Shown: positions 18,666 to 29,373 of the stretch, one piece after another
Layout: the number at the start of each line of letters is the position of its first letter
How positions within the stretch are numbered: the first letter of the stretch is position 1
DNA from: Rhizobium brockwellii
GTDB lineage: Bacteria; Pseudomonadota; Alphaproteobacteria; Rhizobiales; Rhizobiaceae
Length of the DNA stretch: 64,000 nucleotides
Direction of reading: 5' to 3'
NCBI RefSeq assembly: GCF_000769405.2
Contig: NZ_CP053445.1
Span: 78,732 to 142,731, forward strand
Program-made: the position numbers and the translations under genes
Notes under the pieces: model-generated
Told to the model about the DNA's origin: nothing
Seen by the model: the letters and a program-made list of their open reading frames with translations, nothing else
Database searches by the model: none

Positions 18666-18738
18666 TCCGGTCGCATCTCCCTGGAAATCTTGCGGCGTTA
18701 TCTCGCTGCAAGATTTCCTCAAAAGCACATCCGAAGGA

Positions 18739-18756
18739 ATGTGCAGATCTGCACGT
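18739..18756. promoter_or_regulatory. tra box between traC and traA
   Basis: ATGTGCAGATCTGCACGT is an 18-bp dyad with the perfect core GTGCAGATCTGCAC, the TraR binding site known from Ti plasmids. Lying between the divergent traCDG and traAFBH operons, it should let one TraR dimer activate both. Confidence 0.93.
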
Positions 18757-18804
18757 CGGCAAGGCCGACACTTTGGAGGATGATCCCGCCGTTCCGAAGG
18801 AGCG

Positions 18805-18845
18805 GATCCAAGGGCGCAATTATACGTCGCTGATGCGACGCGTTG
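18805..18845. other. oriT, RSF1010-type nick region
   Basis: The stretch around 18810-18830 contains AAGGGCGCAATTATACGTC, whose complement carries ATTGCGCCCTT, resembling the TAAGTGCGCCCT nick motif of RSF1010/Ti oriTs. A dyad, CGTCGCTGATGCGACG (18825-18840), follows directly. Together with its place between traC and traA, this identifies the origin of transfer. Nicking is expected on the minus strand within the ATTG/CGCC segment (inferred from the family). Confidence 0.88.
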
Positions 18846-18921
18846 CTCAGCGCCCGAAGTGCGGCCGACCATGGCCTGACCGCTCCCGACGAACGGCGTT
18901 CAAACCGGGAGCTTTACCGCC

Positions 18922-21900
18922 GTGGCCATCGCCCACTTCTCAGCCAGCATTGTCAGCCGCGGCAGCGGCCGCAGCGTGGTGCTGTCTGCGGCCTATCGGC
19001 ACTGCGCGAAGATGGAATACGAGCGCGAGGCCCGTACCATCGACTACACTCGGAAAGAGGGGCTTGTGCATGAGGAATTCCTGCTCCCGGCCGATGCCCC
19101 GAAATGGGTCCGCGCGATAATTGCCGACCACTCTGTCGCCGGAGCTTCGGAAGCCTTCTGGAACAACGTTGAGGCCTTCGAGAAGCGTTCCGATGCGCAG
19201 CTCGCTCGCGACCTGACCATAGCGCTTCCACTGGAGCTGTCGTCCGAGCAGAACATCGCGCTGGTGCGGGACTTTGTCGACAAGCATATCCTCGCAAAAG
19301 GTATGGTCGCGGACTGGGTCTACCATGACAATCCCGGCAATCCGCATATCCACCTGATGACCACATTGCGCCCACTGACCGAAGACGGGTTCGGATCGAA
19401 GAAGGTCGCTGTGACCGGCGAGGACGGCCAGCCAGTCCGCACGAAGTCCGGGAAAATCCTTTATGAGCTCTGGGCGGGTTCGATCGACGACTTCAATACT
19501 CTGCGCGATGGATGGTTCGAGCGGCTGAACCACCATCTGGCGCTCGGCGGCATCGATCTCCGTATCGACGGCCGTTCCTATGAGAAGCAGGGCATCGCGC
19601 TGGAACCGACAATCCATCTCGGCGTCGGGGCGAAAGCCATCGAACGCAAGGCGGAAGAACAGGGTATTCGGCCAAAGCTCGAACGGACCGAACTGAACGA
19701 ACAGCGGCGGTCGGAAAACACCCGCCGCATTCTAAACAATCCAGCCATCGTGCTCGACGTGATCACGCGGGAAAAGAGCGTTTTCGATGAACGCGATGTC
19801 GCCAAGGTTCTGCATCGCTATGTCGATGATCCGGCTGTCTTCCACCAACTGATGTTACGCATCATCCTGAACCCCGAGGTTCTCCGGCTGCAGCGCGACA
19901 CGATCGACTTTTCCACCGGGGAAAAGGTGCCCGCCCGTTATTCGACGCGGGCGATGATCCGCCTTGAGGCGACGATGGTGCGGCAGGCGTTATGGCTGGC
20001 GAACCGGGACGGTCATCCTGTCTCTGAAGCTGCTCTTGACGCAACGTTCCGGCGGCACGAGCGGTTGTCGCAGGAGCAGAAAGCGGCGATCGAGCGGATC
20101 GCCGGTCCCGCCCGGATCGCGGCCGTGGTTGGACGCGCCGGCGCCGGCAAAACCACGATGATGAAGGCTGCCCGCGAGGCGTGGGAACTGGCCGGATATC
20201 GTGTGGTCGGCGGCGCGCTTGCCGGCAAGGCGGCCGAAGGTCTGGAGAAGGAAGCCGGCATCGAAAGCCGCACGCTGGCATCATGGGAGTTGCGCTGGAA
20301 TCGGGGCCGTGACGTTCTCGATGATAAAACCGTCTTCGTCATGGACGAGGCCGGCATGGTCGCCTCGAAGCAGATGGCCGGCTTCGTCGATACCGTTGTC
20401 AGGGCAGGTGCCAAGATCGTTCTCGTCGGCGATCCCGAACAGCTCCAGCCGATCGAGGCGGGTGCTGCCTTCCGCGCCATCGTCGACCGCATTGGTTATG
20501 CAGAACTCGAGACGATCTATCGCCAGCGCGAGGACTGGATGCGCAAGGCGTCGCTCGATCTGGCCCGGGGCAATGTGGAAAAAGCGCTGACCGCCTATGA
20601 TGCCAATGCCAGGATCACGGGAATGCGCCTGAAGGCCGAAGCGGTCGAGCGGCTGATCGGTGACTGGAACCACGATTACGATCAGACGAAGACAACGCTG
20701 ATCCTCGCGCATCTGCGCCGCGACGTGCGCATGCTCAACGTTATGGCCCGCGAAAAACTTGTCGAACGCGGCATTGTCGGTGAGGGCCATGTCTTCAAAA
20801 CAGCTGACGGCATTCGCCAGTTTGACACGGGCGACCAGATCGTCTTCCTGAAGAACGAGACCTCGCTCGGCGTCAAGAACGGCATGATCGCTCATGTCAT
20901 TGAGGCCGCACCGAACAGGATCGTTGCTGTCGTCGGAGAGGGTGATCAGCGGCGGCAGGTCATCGTCGAGCAACGCTTCTACAGCAATCTCGATCATGGT
21001 TACGCTACCACGATCCATAAATCGCAAGGCGCTACCGTCGATCGCGTGAAGGTGTTGGCAAGCCTCTCGCTCGACCGGCATCTGACCTATGTGGCGATGA
21101 CCCGCCACCGCGAGGATTTGCAGCTTTACTACGGCCGCCGGTCATTCGACTTCAATGGTGGCCTGGCCAAGGTACTCTCCCGAAAGAATGCCAAGGAGAC
21201 CACGCTCGATTATGAGCGCGGAAAGCTTTACCGCGAGGCGCTGCGGTTTGCGGAAAGTCGCGGCCTTAACATCGTCCAGGTGGCGCGGACGCTGCTACGC
21301 GACCAACTCGACTGGACGCTGCGCCAGAAGACGAAACTTGTCGATCTCGGCCAGCGCCTTGCTGTCTTTGCAGAGCGTCTCGGTCTGCACCACCCCTTAA
21401 AAACCCAAACGATGAAGGAGGCCGCGCCCATGGTTGCAGGCATCAGGACATTTTCCGGTTCCGTCGCCGATACGGTGGAGCAAAAGCTCGACACTGATCC
21501 AGCCCTCAAGAAACAATGGGAAGAGGTTTCGACCCGTTTTGCTTACGTCTTTGCCGATCCCGAGACCGCCTTCCGGGCGATGAACTTCGATGCGGTGCTA
21601 GTGGATAAGGAAACGGCCAATCTGGCGCTTCAGACGCTGACGACCGCCCCGGCGTCGATCGGACCGCTGAAGGGTAAGGCCGGCATTCTTGCCAGCAAGA
21701 CTGAGCGCGAGGACCGTCGCATCGCCGAGATAAACGTCCCCGCTCTGAAGCGCGATCTCGAGCAGTATCTGCAGATGCGCGAGGCTGCCATAAAGCGGCT
21801 TTCCACAGACGAGCAGGTACAGCGCCAGCGCGTGTCGATCGACATCCCGGCGCTCTCGCCGGCAGCACATGTGGTGCTGGAGCGCGTGCGTGACGCGATC

Positions 21901-22224
21901 GACCGCAACGATCTGCCGGCGGCCATGGCATATGCACTGAGCAATCGGGAAACCAAGCTGGAAATTGACGGGTTCAACCAAGCCGTCACCCAGCGGTTCG
22001 GGGAACGCACACTGCTCACCAATGCCGCGCGCGAACCCTCCGGAAAGCTCTTCGACAAACTCTCAGACGGGATGCAGCCCGAGCAGAAGGAACGTCTGAA
22101 GGAAGCCTGGCCGATCATGCGCACGTCCCAGCAGCTCGCCGCTTACGAGCGCACCGTCCAGACCCTGCGGCAAGCCGAGGATTTGCGTCTCGCCCAGCGC
22201 CAGACGCCGGTGATGAAGCAATGA
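18922..22224 (+). CDS. traA: TraA, relaxase-helicase (MOBQ)
   Basis: 1100 residues starting at GTG (read as [14 protein letters not shown]), the standard Ti TraA start. The N-terminal MobA/MobL relaxase domain holds the histidine cluster [12 protein letters not shown] near residue 140. The central RecD-type helicase has Walker [15 protein letters not shown] near residue 400 and Walker B VMDEAGM near 475; [15 protein letters not shown] near 700 is a UvrD-C-like motif. TraA nicks oriT, stays on the 5' end and unwinds the strand. It heads the rightward traA-traF-traB-traH operon and overlaps traF by four bases. Confidence 0.96.
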   Translation: MAIAHFSASIVSRGSGRSVVLSAAYRHCAKMEYEREARTIDYTRKEGLVHEEFLLPADAPKWVRAIIADHSVAGASEAFWNNVEAFEKRSDAQLARDLTIALPLELSSEQNIALVRDFVDKHILAKGMVADWVYHDNPGNPHIHLMTTLRPLTEDGFGSKKVAVTGEDGQPVRTKSGKILYELWAGSIDDFNTLRDGWFERLNHHLALGGIDLRIDGRSYEKQGIALEPTIHLGVGAKAIERKAEEQGIRPKLERTELNEQRRSENTRRILNNPAIVLDVITREKSVFDERDVAKVLHRYVDDPAVFHQLMLRIILNPEVLRLQRDTIDFSTGEKVPARYSTRAMIRLEATMVRQALWLANRDGHPVSEAALDATFRRHERLSQEQKAAIERIAGPARIAAVVGRAGAGKTTMMKAAREAWELAGYRVVGGALAGKAAEGLEKEAGIESRTLASWELRWNRGRDVLDDKTVFVMDEAGMVASKQMAGFVDTVVRAGAKIVLVGDPEQLQPIEAGAAFRAIVDRIGYAELETIYRQREDWMRKASLDLARGNVEKALTAYDANARITGMRLKAEAVERLIGDWNHDYDQTKTTLILAHLRRDVRMLNVMAREKLVERGIVGEGHVFKTADGIRQFDTGDQIVFLKNETSLGVKNGMIAHVIEAAPNRIVAVVGEGDQRRQVIVEQRFYSNLDHGYATTIHKSQGATVDRVKVLASLSLDRHLTYVAMTRHREDLQLYYGRRSFDFNGGLAKVLSRKNAKETTLDYERGKLYREALRFAESRGLNIVQVARTLLRDQLDWTLRQKTKLVDLGQRLAVFAERLGLHHPLKTQTMKEAAPMVAGIRTFSGSVADTVEQKLDTDPALKKQWEEVSTRFAYVFADPETAFRAMNFDAVLVDKETANLALQTLTTAPASIGPLKGKAGILASKTEREDRRIAEINVPALKRDLEQYLQMREAAIKRLSTDEQVQRQRVSIDIPALSPAAHVVLERVRDAIDRNDLPAAMAYALSNRETKLEIDGFNQAVTQRFGERTLLTNAAREPSGKLFDKLSDGMQPEQKERLKEAWPIMRTSQQLAAYERTVQTLRQAEDLRLAQRQTPVMKQ

Positions 22225-22748
22225 GACGGCGGCTTCTCCCGTTCCTGGCCAGCGTGGGTGGGGCGATCGCCGCTCTGGCGGCAGTCGCCTATATGGGCGG
22301 CTTTCGCTTGAACTTGACGCCGAGCGAGCCGCTTGGACTCTGGCGTATCGTGGCCCTGCAGCGTCCGGTCGAAACTGGCGATCTCGTGTTCATCTGCCCA
22401 CCGCCGACCGCGTCATTCGAGGAGGCACGGCGCCGCGGCTATGTTAGGCGTGGCCTCTGCCCCGGCGGCTTTGCGCCGCTGATCAAGACAGTCGCGGCAC
22501 TTCCCGGACAGCATGTCGAAATCGGTGCGAATGTCACTGTCGACGGCAGGCCTCTCGCCTCATCGATCGTTCGCGCGAGCGATGGCGAGGGCAGGCCGAT
22601 CACACCGTTCAAAACCGGCCTCGTGCCACTGAGAAACCTGTTTCTTCACTCATCCTTTGCGAGCTCCTATGATAGTCGGTACTTCGGGCCGGTTCCCGAC
22701 ACGGGCCTTCTCGGTCTGGCGCGGCCGGTCCTCACGTTCAATCCATAA
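22221..22748 (+). CDS. traF: TraF, pilin-maturation peptidase (S26-type)
   Basis: 175 residues; ATG overlaps the traA stop. An N-terminal membrane segment ([23 protein letters not shown]) leads to the catalytic serine in [11 protein letters not shown] near residue 34 and the lysine in [14 protein letters not shown] near residue 90, the Ser/Lys dyad of signal-peptidase-like TraF. RP4 TraF circularises the TrbC pilin; the trbC product encoded at 61637-62041 is the expected substrate. The C-terminal [15 protein letters not shown] fits the family. Confidence 0.93.
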   Translation: MRRRLLPFLASVGGAIAALAAVAYMGGFRLNLTPSEPLGLWRIVALQRPVETGDLVFICPPPTASFEEARRRGYVRRGLCPGGFAPLIKTVAALPGQHVEIGANVTVDGRPLASSIVRASDGEGRPITPFKTGLVPLRNLFLHSSFASSYDSRYFGPVPDTGLLGLARPVLTFNP

Positions 22749-23934
22749 CTGGCAGCGATCCTGCCTGCTCATTGCCGTATCCGTCGCTTGCGGCTGGACT
22801 GCCTGGAGCGGCCATGCCCTGACCCTTCCGGTCGCTGTGTTGTTTCCGGCGCTCTGGGGGATGTCGCCATCGCGGCTGACGGCGGGGCTCGTGTCCGCCG
22901 GATATTTTCTGGCTGCCTCGCGTGGGCTGCCGCAGGGTGTCGCCAACTTCTATGCCGCCGATCTCTGGCCTGGGCTTCTGCTCTGGACAGCTGCTTCGCT
23001 GTCCTTCGCCGGCGTCCATGCGGCACTCTGGAAGGGGCAACCGGAAGGGAAGTCTCGGGGAGAAGGTCGAACGGTAATGGCAAGGGCGCCACGCTATCTG
23101 GCGGCGGCGATGCTCATGGGACTGCCGCCCCTCGGCATAACCTGCTGGGCACATCCGCTGACCGCTGCAGGTGTGCTCTTTCCGGGATGGGGATGGTGGG
23201 GGCTGGTCGCGATGGCAGCCGGCCTCGCGATGATGACATCGCGATATTGGCCAGCTGTCGCCATCGTCCTGGGAGGATTCTGGCTCTGGTCTGCCGCTAC
23301 GTGGACATCACCTGACCTACCCGAGGGATGGAAGGGCGTCGACCTCGAACAGGGCGAGAGCCTCGGACGAGACGGCTCGCTCGACTATCACCGTGACCTG
23401 ATCGCAACGGTGCGTACGGCTGCGGGAGAGAAAACCCGCTTCATCGTTCTTCCCGAAAGTGCTCTGGGCTTCTGGACGCCGACCGTGGCAAAGCTCTGGA
23501 GCCAAGGCTTGCGAGGCTCGGAGCTCACTGTGATCGCCGGCGCGGCCGTCATCGATCCGGGCGGCTACGACAATGTCATGGTGGAGGTTTCGGCTGACGA
23601 AGCACGAATTCTCTATCGCGAACGCATGCCGGTTCCGGTGTCCATGTGGCAGCCATGGCGGGCATGGACCGGGCAGGGCGGTGGAGCTCGCGCCAACCTC
23701 TTCGGCAATCCAGTTGTGCAAAGCGACGACCAGAAGGTCGCCACGCTGATCTGCTACGAACAGCTCCTCCTCTGGCCGGTCCTGCAGTCGATGCTGCATT
23801 CCCCCACCGCAATCGTTGCCCCGGGCAACGGATGGTGGACCGCGGGAACGTCGATCGTCGCCATTCAGAACGCGAGCGTGATTGCCTGGGCAAAACTATT
23901 CGGACTGCCAGTCGTCACGGCTTTTAACAGATAA
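22669..23934 (+). CDS. traB: TraB, conjugal transfer protein with nitrilase-like domain
   Basis: 421 residues from the ATG at 22669, overlapping traF by 80 bases in another frame; a TTG at 22657 is an alternative. Several membrane segments occupy the first half. The second half resembles the carbon-nitrogen hydrolase fold of apolipoprotein N-acyltransferase: [10 protein letters not shown] (Glu), the [12 protein letters not shown] stretch (catalytic Cys in CYE) and NGWW. Ti TraB increases transfer efficiency but is not strictly needed. It lies between traF and traH in the TraR-controlled operon. Confidence 0.88.
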   Translation: MIVGTSGRFPTRAFSVWRGRSSRSIHNWQRSCLLIAVSVACGWTAWSGHALTLPVAVLFPALWGMSPSRLTAGLVSAGYFLAASRGLPQGVANFYAADLWPGLLLWTAASLSFAGVHAALWKGQPEGKSRGEGRTVMARAPRYLAAAMLMGLPPLGITCWAHPLTAAGVLFPGWGWWGLVAMAAGLAMMTSRYWPAVAIVLGGFWLWSAATWTSPDLPEGWKGVDLEQGESLGRDGSLDYHRDLIATVRTAAGEKTRFIVLPESALGFWTPTVAKLWSQGLRGSELTVIAGAAVIDPGGYDNVMVEVSADEARILYRERMPVPVSMWQPWRAWTGQGGGARANLFGNPVVQSDDQKVATLICYEQLLLWPVLQSMLHSPTAIVAPGNGWWTAGTSIVAIQNASVIAWAKLFGLPVVTAFNR

Positions 23935-23948
23935 GGAAATTGTTTGCG

Positions 23949-24572
23949 ATGGTCGATGCCGCCCTCATCAAGGAATGCAGCGATCCCGGCCTGAAGCCGG
24001 CGATCGTCGAACAGTTCATCGAGCAGGCAGGGTCGCAAGATCCGCTCGCGGTCACGGTCCGCTCCGGAAACCGGGTGGTGCTGGTGCCCAGGCCGAAGAC
24101 AGCGGAGGAGGCGTTGGCGCTTATCCGAGACAACCTCGGTCGCAGTACCGTTCGCGTCGGGATCACACAATATCCCGCCGGGCTCGGCATCGTGGAGGCG
24201 GGCCAGCTGAAGCCGGACCTGGTCGATGCCTGCGAGAACATGCGCATGGGCACAGCCCTGTTCGCCAAGGTCTATCGGATCGTGACCAAATGGTATGGCA
24301 ACCCGACCGGGAGGCAAGTCCTGCCGCAAGTGTTCGACGATGCGATCATCGCCTGGCAGACGGGATACTTCGAAGGAACGGCAGTGTTTCGAGCTGAAGA
24401 TCCGGGTAAAACGAAAATGGCTGACCCGGAGCCCGCGCGGGAAGACGATACCTCGGGCGAACGTGCGGACCATGGTGCGACCGACGATTCCGATGCTGCT
24501 CCGGAAATCGCTACCGACCCTAACAAGGCAGGGATCCGGATTGATCTTTCTGGCATCGGTCATGAAAAGTAG
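23949..24572 (+). CDS. traH: TraH, conjugal transfer protein
   Basis: 207 residues from the ATG at 23949 (MVDAALIKECSDPGL); a TTG nine bases upstream also opens the frame. AAGGA lies at 23934-23938. The central GITQYPAGLGIVEAGQLKPDLVDACENMRMGT is conserved in Ti TraH; VirB1-like similarity has been suggested for this family. The C-terminal 50 residues are acidic and probably disordered. Last gene of the traAFBH operon, 14 bases after traB. Confidence 0.88.
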   Translation: MVDAALIKECSDPGLKPAIVEQFIEQAGSQDPLAVTVRSGNRVVLVPRPKTAEEALALIRDNLGRSTVRVGITQYPAGLGIVEAGQLKPDLVDACENMRMGTALFAKVYRIVTKWYGNPTGRQVLPQVFDDAIIAWQTGYFEGTAVFRAEDPGKTKMADPEPAREDDTSGERADHGATDDSDAAPEIATDPNKAGIRIDLSGIGHEK

Positions 24573-24988
24573 ATGTTACCATGGGTTGATCGATCCAACG
24601 CAATTGCCCAGCAACTCTCTTAGAGTGTTTGGACTACGCGAATATACCGATCGGAACGGAATTCCTTGCGTCTGATGCTTCTTGGATGTGAAGATTTGCA
24701 CGTTCGCGATGCCAATCCCTACTGGCATCTCGTTGAAATGACTCTTATAAAGGCCGGGACGCAGTACGTGCTGTGTTGCGGCGTAGAATCCGCGGATGAA
24801 AGGTTGGCGCTGACCGAAATGGCGCCAGGAATCCTCTGACCTTATGGCCGGGGGCCTGTGACTCATGTCCAGGCGCCTCGGTGCTAAAGGTCTCAGGGCC
24901 GATTCATCTCGGATTCTAACCCCCGGCTAGGGTTCATAGGGTTCAACGTCAGCGGGGGCGGACCGCAGACAAAACCAGGGTTGGAAGC
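24573..24988. other. traH-traM intergenic region
   Basis: 416 bases. No convincing gene; the minus-strand ORF at 24576-24866 has no recognisable motif. The region holds a degenerate tra box at 24686-24703 and the leader of traM. No clear terminator follows traH. Confidence 0.5.
24686..24703. promoter_or_regulatory. Degenerate tra box upstream of traM
   Basis: ATGTGAAGATTTGCACGT matches the traC/traA tra box at 16 of 18 positions. It lies about 285 bases upstream of traM and about 115 bases after traH. TraR activation of traM is established in Ti plasmids and provides negative feedback; this site is the likely input. Confidence 0.65.
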
Positions 24989-25297
24989 ATGGAATCGGAA
25001 GATGTGAGCTTGTCTAAGGGAGTGGAGCTCCGGCCAGTGGTGGGGCTAACGCGGGGACTACCTCCCGCCGACTTGGAAAGCCTTACCGTCGACGCGATCC
25101 GAACGCACCGGCGGTTAGTCGAAAAGGCTGACGAACTGTTCCAGGCACTGCCGGAAAGCTACAGATCAGGGGAATTGACCGGTGGCCCACAGCATCTTTG
25201 TTACATCGAGGCCAGCATCGAGATGCATGCGCAGATGAGCGCAGTGAGTACCCTGATCAGCATCCTCGGCTACATCCCGAAGGTGACCGTTAACTGA
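24989..25297 (+). CDS. traM: TraM, TraR antiactivator
   Basis: 102 residues, the usual TraM length. Segments VELRPVVGLTRGLPPADLE, AIRTHRRLVEKADELF and HAQMSAVSTLISILGYIPKV match Ti TraM, an all-helical dimer that binds TraR, blocks its DNA binding and sets the quorum threshold. It converges with traR (48-base gap between stops), the standard Ti arrangement. A degenerate tra box upstream suggests TraR-dependent expression. Confidence 0.95.
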   Translation: MESEDVSLSKGVELRPVVGLTRGLPPADLESLTVDAIRTHRRLVEKADELFQALPESYRSGELTGGPQHLCYIEASIEMHAQMSAVSTLISILGYIPKVTVN

Positions 25298-25344
25298 TCC
25301 GGATTCAGGACCACGCCTGGTGAGCAACTTGGCCACCGGCGCTC

Positions 25345-26049
25345 TCACATCAACTTCCTGCGAATTGCTAGCGCGGTGAGGTGGGCCTTGCTCCGGACAT
25401 CGAAGCGCTTCATAGCCTCGCGAAGCTTGACGCGGACACTATTGTATTTGACGCCCTCCACATCGGCGATCTCCTCCATCGTCATACCGACGGCGATCCA
25501 TCGGAGATAGGTCGCCTCTTTAGGATCGAGCCAGGCGGCATCTTCCACAGTCGGAGTGGTTTGAAGGAACGAGATGCGGGCATGGAGCTGTCCGACGGCA
25601 GCGGCGGCCGCGACCGCGTCTATCTCACGGTCGAGATCGATCTCTGGCCGATCTGACGCCAAGGTGAACATCGACATCGAGCCGTTGGCAGTTTTGATGG
25701 GAATGGTGACCCCGGATCGAACGCCGAAATCTGCAGCTTGCGCGTAGAAGGCACGCTCCTCCTTCGATAGCCTCGGACGATCCTGTTCGCCGGACCACGC
25801 AAACATTAGCTTTCTGGATTTCGCGCGTTTGACGACCGGATCGAGTTTGTCGAAGCTCTTCTCGAAATACATCGACCGCCACTCACGATGATAATTGGTG
25901 ACTGCGATGCTGTGCTTGTGCTGGATGTGGAGATAGGCGTAGCCGGTGAAGCCAAAATGTTGGGTGAGGTCGGAAAGGCCCTGCGTGAGGATGCTTTCGT
26001 CGCCTTGTATCGCCGCAAGATCGGTCAGCTTGTCCAGCCAGTGCTGCAT
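25345..26049 (-). CDS. traR: TraR, LuxR-type quorum-sensing activator of conjugation
   Basis: 234 residues, same length as TraR of pTiR10. Ligand-pocket residues Y53, W57, D70 and W85 are all present, in NYHREW, LDPVVKR and FAWSGE. The C-terminal GerE-type helix-turn-helix covers [14 protein letters not shown] to [12 protein letters not shown] (residues about 173-222). It binds 3-oxo-octanoyl-homoserine lactone made by TraI and activates tra and trb operons at tra boxes. Unlike pTiC58, it is not linked to accR; the gene upstream is a chemoreceptor (127-base gap). Which opine signal controls its transcription is not apparent from the sequence. Confidence 0.97.
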   Translation of the reverse strand: MQHWLDKLTDLAAIQGDESILTQGLSDLTQHFGFTGYAYLHIQHKHSIAVTNYHREWRSMYFEKSFDKLDPVVKRAKSRKLMFAWSGEQDRPRLSKEERAFYAQAADFGVRSGVTIPIKTANGSMSMFTLASDRPEIDLDREIDAVAAAAAVGQLHARISFLQTTPTVEDAAWLDPKEATYLRWIAVGMTMEEIADVEGVKYNSVRVKLREAMKRFDVRSKAHLTALAIRRKLM

Positions 26050-26176
26050 TTTTTCACTCCGTTTTGGTGGTCAGGTGGAACAGATCACGAGAGCCCCTCG
26101 ACGTTTATTATCATATGCGCTCAAAAATCAACCTTAGATTGCATAATAGTACTTATGGAACCAATGGTGGCAGGCA

Positions 26177-28054
26177 CTAGCTAGCGCGTGCTTTCAACGA
26201 CGGGGGGATTTCGCCCTGCTGCCGGACGTCGCTGGCAGGAAGAGCCTGCGATCCGGTCGCATAAAAAGCTCCCCGGAGCTTGAACTGCGACACCAGACTT
26301 CTCAACGACTTGACCTCTGTTGCAAGACTGCCTGACGCTGCATTTGCTTCCTCAGCAATCGCGGCATTATGTTGCGTGTCTCGATCCAGAGCCCTAATTA
26401 CGGAGTTGATTGCAGCGAGGCTCTCGGCCTGCTCCTGATAGGTCGCCGATACACCCTCCATGTGGCGGTTTACCTCCACGATGAGCCCACCTATCGCCCG
26501 CAGCGTTTCACCTGTTTCTCGAACAAGCTTCACACCGCTGCTCACCTCGGCAGATGCATTCGTGATCAGGACATTGATGTCCTTCGCTGCCCGCGCAGAC
26601 CGTTGGGCGAGTTCACGCACTTCCTGAGCAACTACCGTAAATCCTTTGCCGGCCTCACCCGCGCGTGCGGCTTCAACGCCCGCGTTGAGAGCGAGCAGGT
26701 TTGTTTGAAACGCGATTTCGTCGATAACATTCAGGATGCTTGAAATCTCCGCTGATGAGGTTTCTATCCGCCTCATCGCCTCTACTGTTCGTGTTAAGAC
26801 CTCGGCCGATCCAGATGCTGACTTGTTAGCCATCGCAGCGATCGTTCGTGCTTCAAGAGTACGATCACTGGATAGACTGATATTCGCAGTAATCTCGTGT
26901 AATGCCGCAGCGGTCTCTTCCAGCGAAGAGGCTTGACGCTCCGTACGCTGTGACAAATCATGCGACCCGTTCGCGATCTCCAGCGCTCCCTCATCAATTA
27001 CTGAGATGGAGCGAGATATATTGTCCAGAGTGTCATGGAGTTGTTCAACGGACTGATTGAAATCATTGCGTAACCCTTCAAAGTCCGGAGCAAAGGGGTC
27101 GGGTAATGAGAAGTTGAGATCACCATCAGCAAGTCTTCTTAGGCCACCAGCCAATCCAGATGTAGCGGCGCGAAGGCGCTGCTCGGCCTCTGCGTCGGCT
27201 CGCTCTTTAGCCTCGGCAAGTTCGGTATCCCTTTGCTGGCGTAAAAGCTCTGATTGTGCTTCAAGCTCTTTCTTCGCAATCGCTGCTCGACGAAACACTG
27301 AGACTGCAGCCGCCATTGCCCCGATTTCATCTGTCCGCCCGGCATAGGGGACATCGGCATCAACGTTCCCATCGGCCAGTCTTTTCATTGACGCGGCAAT
27401 ACGGGCGATCGGCCCGGTGATACCAAAGGTTACGAAGACAATTGCAGCTAAAACGATCAGCAGGGATCCAATCGCAGCTGCAATCAGTCCTAGTTTCGTG
27501 TTGTTATAAGATGCCTGGCTTTCAGCGTACGTGTGCTCGGTGTCCTCTTGGTTTATCCGAACAAGCTCGTCGGCATTTGCCGAGACCTGAACTCCAAGAG
27601 GCTTCATCGTACTTGTCAGGTACATCGCAGCTTCTACGGTTTTGTTCAGCGAAGAGTATGACATTACCTTCTCGGCTGCGGTCACATAACTCGCCTTCGC
27701 GCCCTTTATCTTCGCGATCAACTGAAGCTCATGCTCGGAAACGGAATTGGCCTCATATCCCTGGATGTGATCATCCAAAACGAGCGCGCGATCCTGGATT
27801 GCTTCCTTAGCCGCTTTTTTTTCATCGACCGAAAAGACCAGCAGATAATCACGATAAGCATTTTGAAGATTAGCCATGTCGAGGGCGATCGTCTTCGACA
27901 GCTCAACGCTCTTCATCTTTTTGACCGCGATCGTCTTGGTAGCGGAATTTGTGGACTCCAGTCCACTTATCGCAACAACAGCAACCGCCGCAAAAAGCAC
28001 CGCTAGTGTCAGCAGGACGAGACTTAGCAGAAACCGGATGCTTGGCCTTTTCAT
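26177..28054 (-). CDS. Methyl-accepting chemotaxis protein
   Basis: 625 residues. Membrane segment 1 lies at about 8-29. A four-helix-bundle sensor domain (about 30-185) is followed by membrane segment 2 at about 190-212, and HAMP begins at [18 protein letters not shown] second HAMP-like region lies near 300-345. The signalling domain carries the canonical hairpin tip [20 protein letters not shown] near residue 450. A chemoreceptor next to traR is also found in pTiC58 (mcpA) and is thought to mediate chemotaxis to opines or plant compounds. GGAG precedes the ATG. It may be cotranscribed with traR. Confidence 0.94.
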   Translation of the reverse strand: MKRPSIRFLLSLVLLTLAVLFAAVAVVAISGLESTNSATKTIAVKKMKSVELSKTIALDMANLQNAYRDYLLVFSVDEKKAAKEAIQDRALVLDDHIQGYEANSVSEHELQLIAKIKGAKASYVTAAEKVMSYSSLNKTVEAAMYLTSTMKPLGVQVSANADELVRINQEDTEHTYAESQASYNNTKLGLIAAAIGSLLIVLAAIVFVTFGITGPIARIAASMKRLADGNVDADVPYAGRTDEIGAMAAAVSVFRRAAIAKKELEAQSELLRQQRDTELAEAKERADAEAEQRLRAATSGLAGGLRRLADGDLNFSLPDPFAPDFEGLRNDFNQSVEQLHDTLDNISRSISVIDEGALEIANGSHDLSQRTERQASSLEETAAALHEITANISLSSDRTLEARTIAAMANKSASGSAEVLTRTVEAMRRIETSSAEISSILNVIDEIAFQTNLLALNAGVEAARAGEAGKGFTVVAQEVRELAQRSARAAKDINVLITNASAEVSSGVKLVRETGETLRAIGGLIVEVNRHMEGVSATYQEQAESLAAINSVIRALDRDTQHNAAIAEEANAASGSLATEVKSLRSLVSQFKLRGAFYATGSQALPASDVRQQGEIPPSLKARAS

Positions 28055-28057
28055 TTA

Positions 28058-28255
28058 CTAGTCTCCAGATTGATGTTGCCTATCTTGATCGGTCGAGGAG
28101 TTAGCATGACCATCATTGACGCGAAGACTAGGCTTGAAGATCGTTGCTGCGACCACGGCCTTGATTCCTATCGGTCCATAATGACGTGAGAGGTCGATGG
28201 ACGGCTGTTCTTTAGTTGAAGGGTCTCGGCGCACTTTGCATCCTGTCATGAGCAT
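28058..28255 (-). CDS. Possible small ORF preceding the chemoreceptor
   Basis: 65 codons ending three bases before the chemoreceptor start, so coupling is possible. The segment IDLSRHYGPIGIKAVVAATIF looks protein-like; the rest is polar. No family is recognised. The start is uncertain, with two ATGs close together at the 5' end. It could equally be a remnant of a longer gene. Confidence 0.33.
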   Translation of the reverse strand: MLMTGCKVRRDPSTKEQPSIDLSRHYGPIGIKAVVAATIFKPSLRVNDGHANSSTDQDRQHQSGD

Positions 28256-28323
28256 GGACGTCGTCCTTGAACTTGAGGCACTCCAAAAAATCGGAGAAAC
28301 GGGCTCTTTCTGGAGAACGCGAG

Positions 28324-28351
28324 GCTGCCGCCGACGAATTCCGGCGGCAGC
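28324..28351. repeat. 9-bp inverted repeat downstream of the SDR gene
   Basis: GCTGCCGCC (28324-28332) pairs perfectly with GGCGGCAGC (28343-28351) across a 10-base loop. It lies between the leftward SDR gene and the chemoreceptor operon. No T run follows on either strand, so it is at best a weak terminator or mRNA-stabilising hairpin. Confidence 0.45.
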
Positions 28352-28474
28352 CCATCCAGCCTTGGGAGGCTCCGGCAGAAGAGATTACTGGTACAACCGC
28401 GAATTCATCTGGTCGTGCCAACATGGTTAGCAGCTCGCCCTCAGGGCGCCCGCCCCAATCTGGAGGCTAATACG

Positions 28475-29221
28475 CTAGATTCCGGGCTTCAGGTTGAGCG
28501 CATTTGGCACGGGCTTCATGAACTGCGAAATTGGCGAAGCCTCAGCGATGTATACCCTGTTCGGGCGCGTCAATATAAAGGCGACATAGTCCGCCACGTC
28601 TTCTGGCAATAGCAATTTCGAGTGGTCATCGACGTGGTTTTCCGATCGTTGCTGGGTATCTACCGCACCGGGGCAGATGGCGGTCGCTTTCACGTTGAAC
28701 GGTAAGCCCTCGGCATCAGTTGTTTGGGTAAAGCCGAGCGCGCCGAATTTCGAGGCGGCATAGGCGCCGAACTTAGCGGATGCCACTTTCCCAGCGCGTG
28801 ACACGATGTTGATAATATGGCCTTGCTGCCGATCGCACATGTGCTGGAAGAAGGCTTGAGTGCACAGGAAAGTGCCTTTGAGATTTACCGACATGGTGAA
28901 ATCCCAATCCTCTTCTTTGATATCAGGAATGGCGTTGTGAACAGCTACCCCCCCATTATTTACCAAAATCTCCACCGAGCCGAATCGCTCGAAAGCTGCG
29001 GCTGCCATCGCTTCAATCTGCGACTTGTATCGTATGTCTGTCTGGATCGGCAGCGCCTGACCGCCGAGCGCTCTAATCTCATCGCTTACTGCGCCAATCT
29101 GGTCTACCTCTGGCGACGCCAGAACGATATTCGCGCCTTCGCTTGCTAACGCGATTGAAATTGCCCGACCGATGCCCCGTCCAGCACCGGTGATGACCGC
29201 AGTCTTGCCTTTTAGTTTCAT
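28475..29221 (-). CDS. Short-chain dehydrogenase/reductase of the catabolic island
   Basis: 248 residues, classical SDR. NAD(P) motif GAGRGIG near residue 12, NNGG near 90 (usual NNAG), active-site serine in NIVSRAG near 140 and YAASK near 153. The family oxidises or reduces sugar alcohols and hydroxy acids. It is divergent from the GntR regulator, and its promoter carries the same palindrome as the ABC operon promoter, so it is probably part of the same regulon. Substrate unknown; a polyol or keto-sugar intermediate is likely. Confidence 0.9.
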   Translation of the reverse strand: MKLKGKTAVITGAGRGIGRAISIALASEGANIVLASPEVDQIGAVSDEIRALGGQALPIQTDIRYKSQIEAMAAAAFERFGSVEILVNNGGVAVHNAIPDIKEEDWDFTMSVNLKGTFLCTQAFFQHMCDRQQGHIINIVSRAGKVASAKFGAYAASKFGALGFTQTTDAEGLPFNVKATAICPGAVDTQQRSENHVDDHSKLLLPEDVADYVAFILTRPNRVYIAEASPISQFMKPVPNALNLKPGI

Positions 29222-29344
29222 GGTTCCCTACTTTTCAAATGCCGGTGCCAGGGACTGTCTTGGTCTTGCGACAAACTGAGCGCCTGCCTGCCCTTGTCCA
29301 GCGCATCAATTTCCTGTCTGATCAGTAAAACGGCGCCCTAGTGA

Positions 29345-29373
29345 AGACTGTCTGGTCTACACCAGATTGTCAA
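29345..29373 (-). promoter_or_regulatory. SDR promoter with embedded GntR operator
   Basis: On the minus strand a perfect TTGACA (29368-29373) is followed, after exactly 17 bases, by CAGTCT (29345-29350). The 17-base spacer contains the palindrome CTGGT-CTAC-ACCAG (29352-29365). This matches the dre-like sites (TGGTCTAGACCA) recognised by HutC-type GntR regulators. Binding would block polymerase directly. Confidence 0.65.

Noticed and set aside
28066-28075. CAGATTGATG shared with 51363-51372, as a possible common AccR site for the chemoreceptor and accR
   Set aside because: A single 10-base match without the surrounding dyad is expected by chance in a window of this size.
28267-28470. 67-codon plus-strand ORF
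   Set aside because: Overlaps the inverted repeat, has no family motif and no convincing ribosome site.
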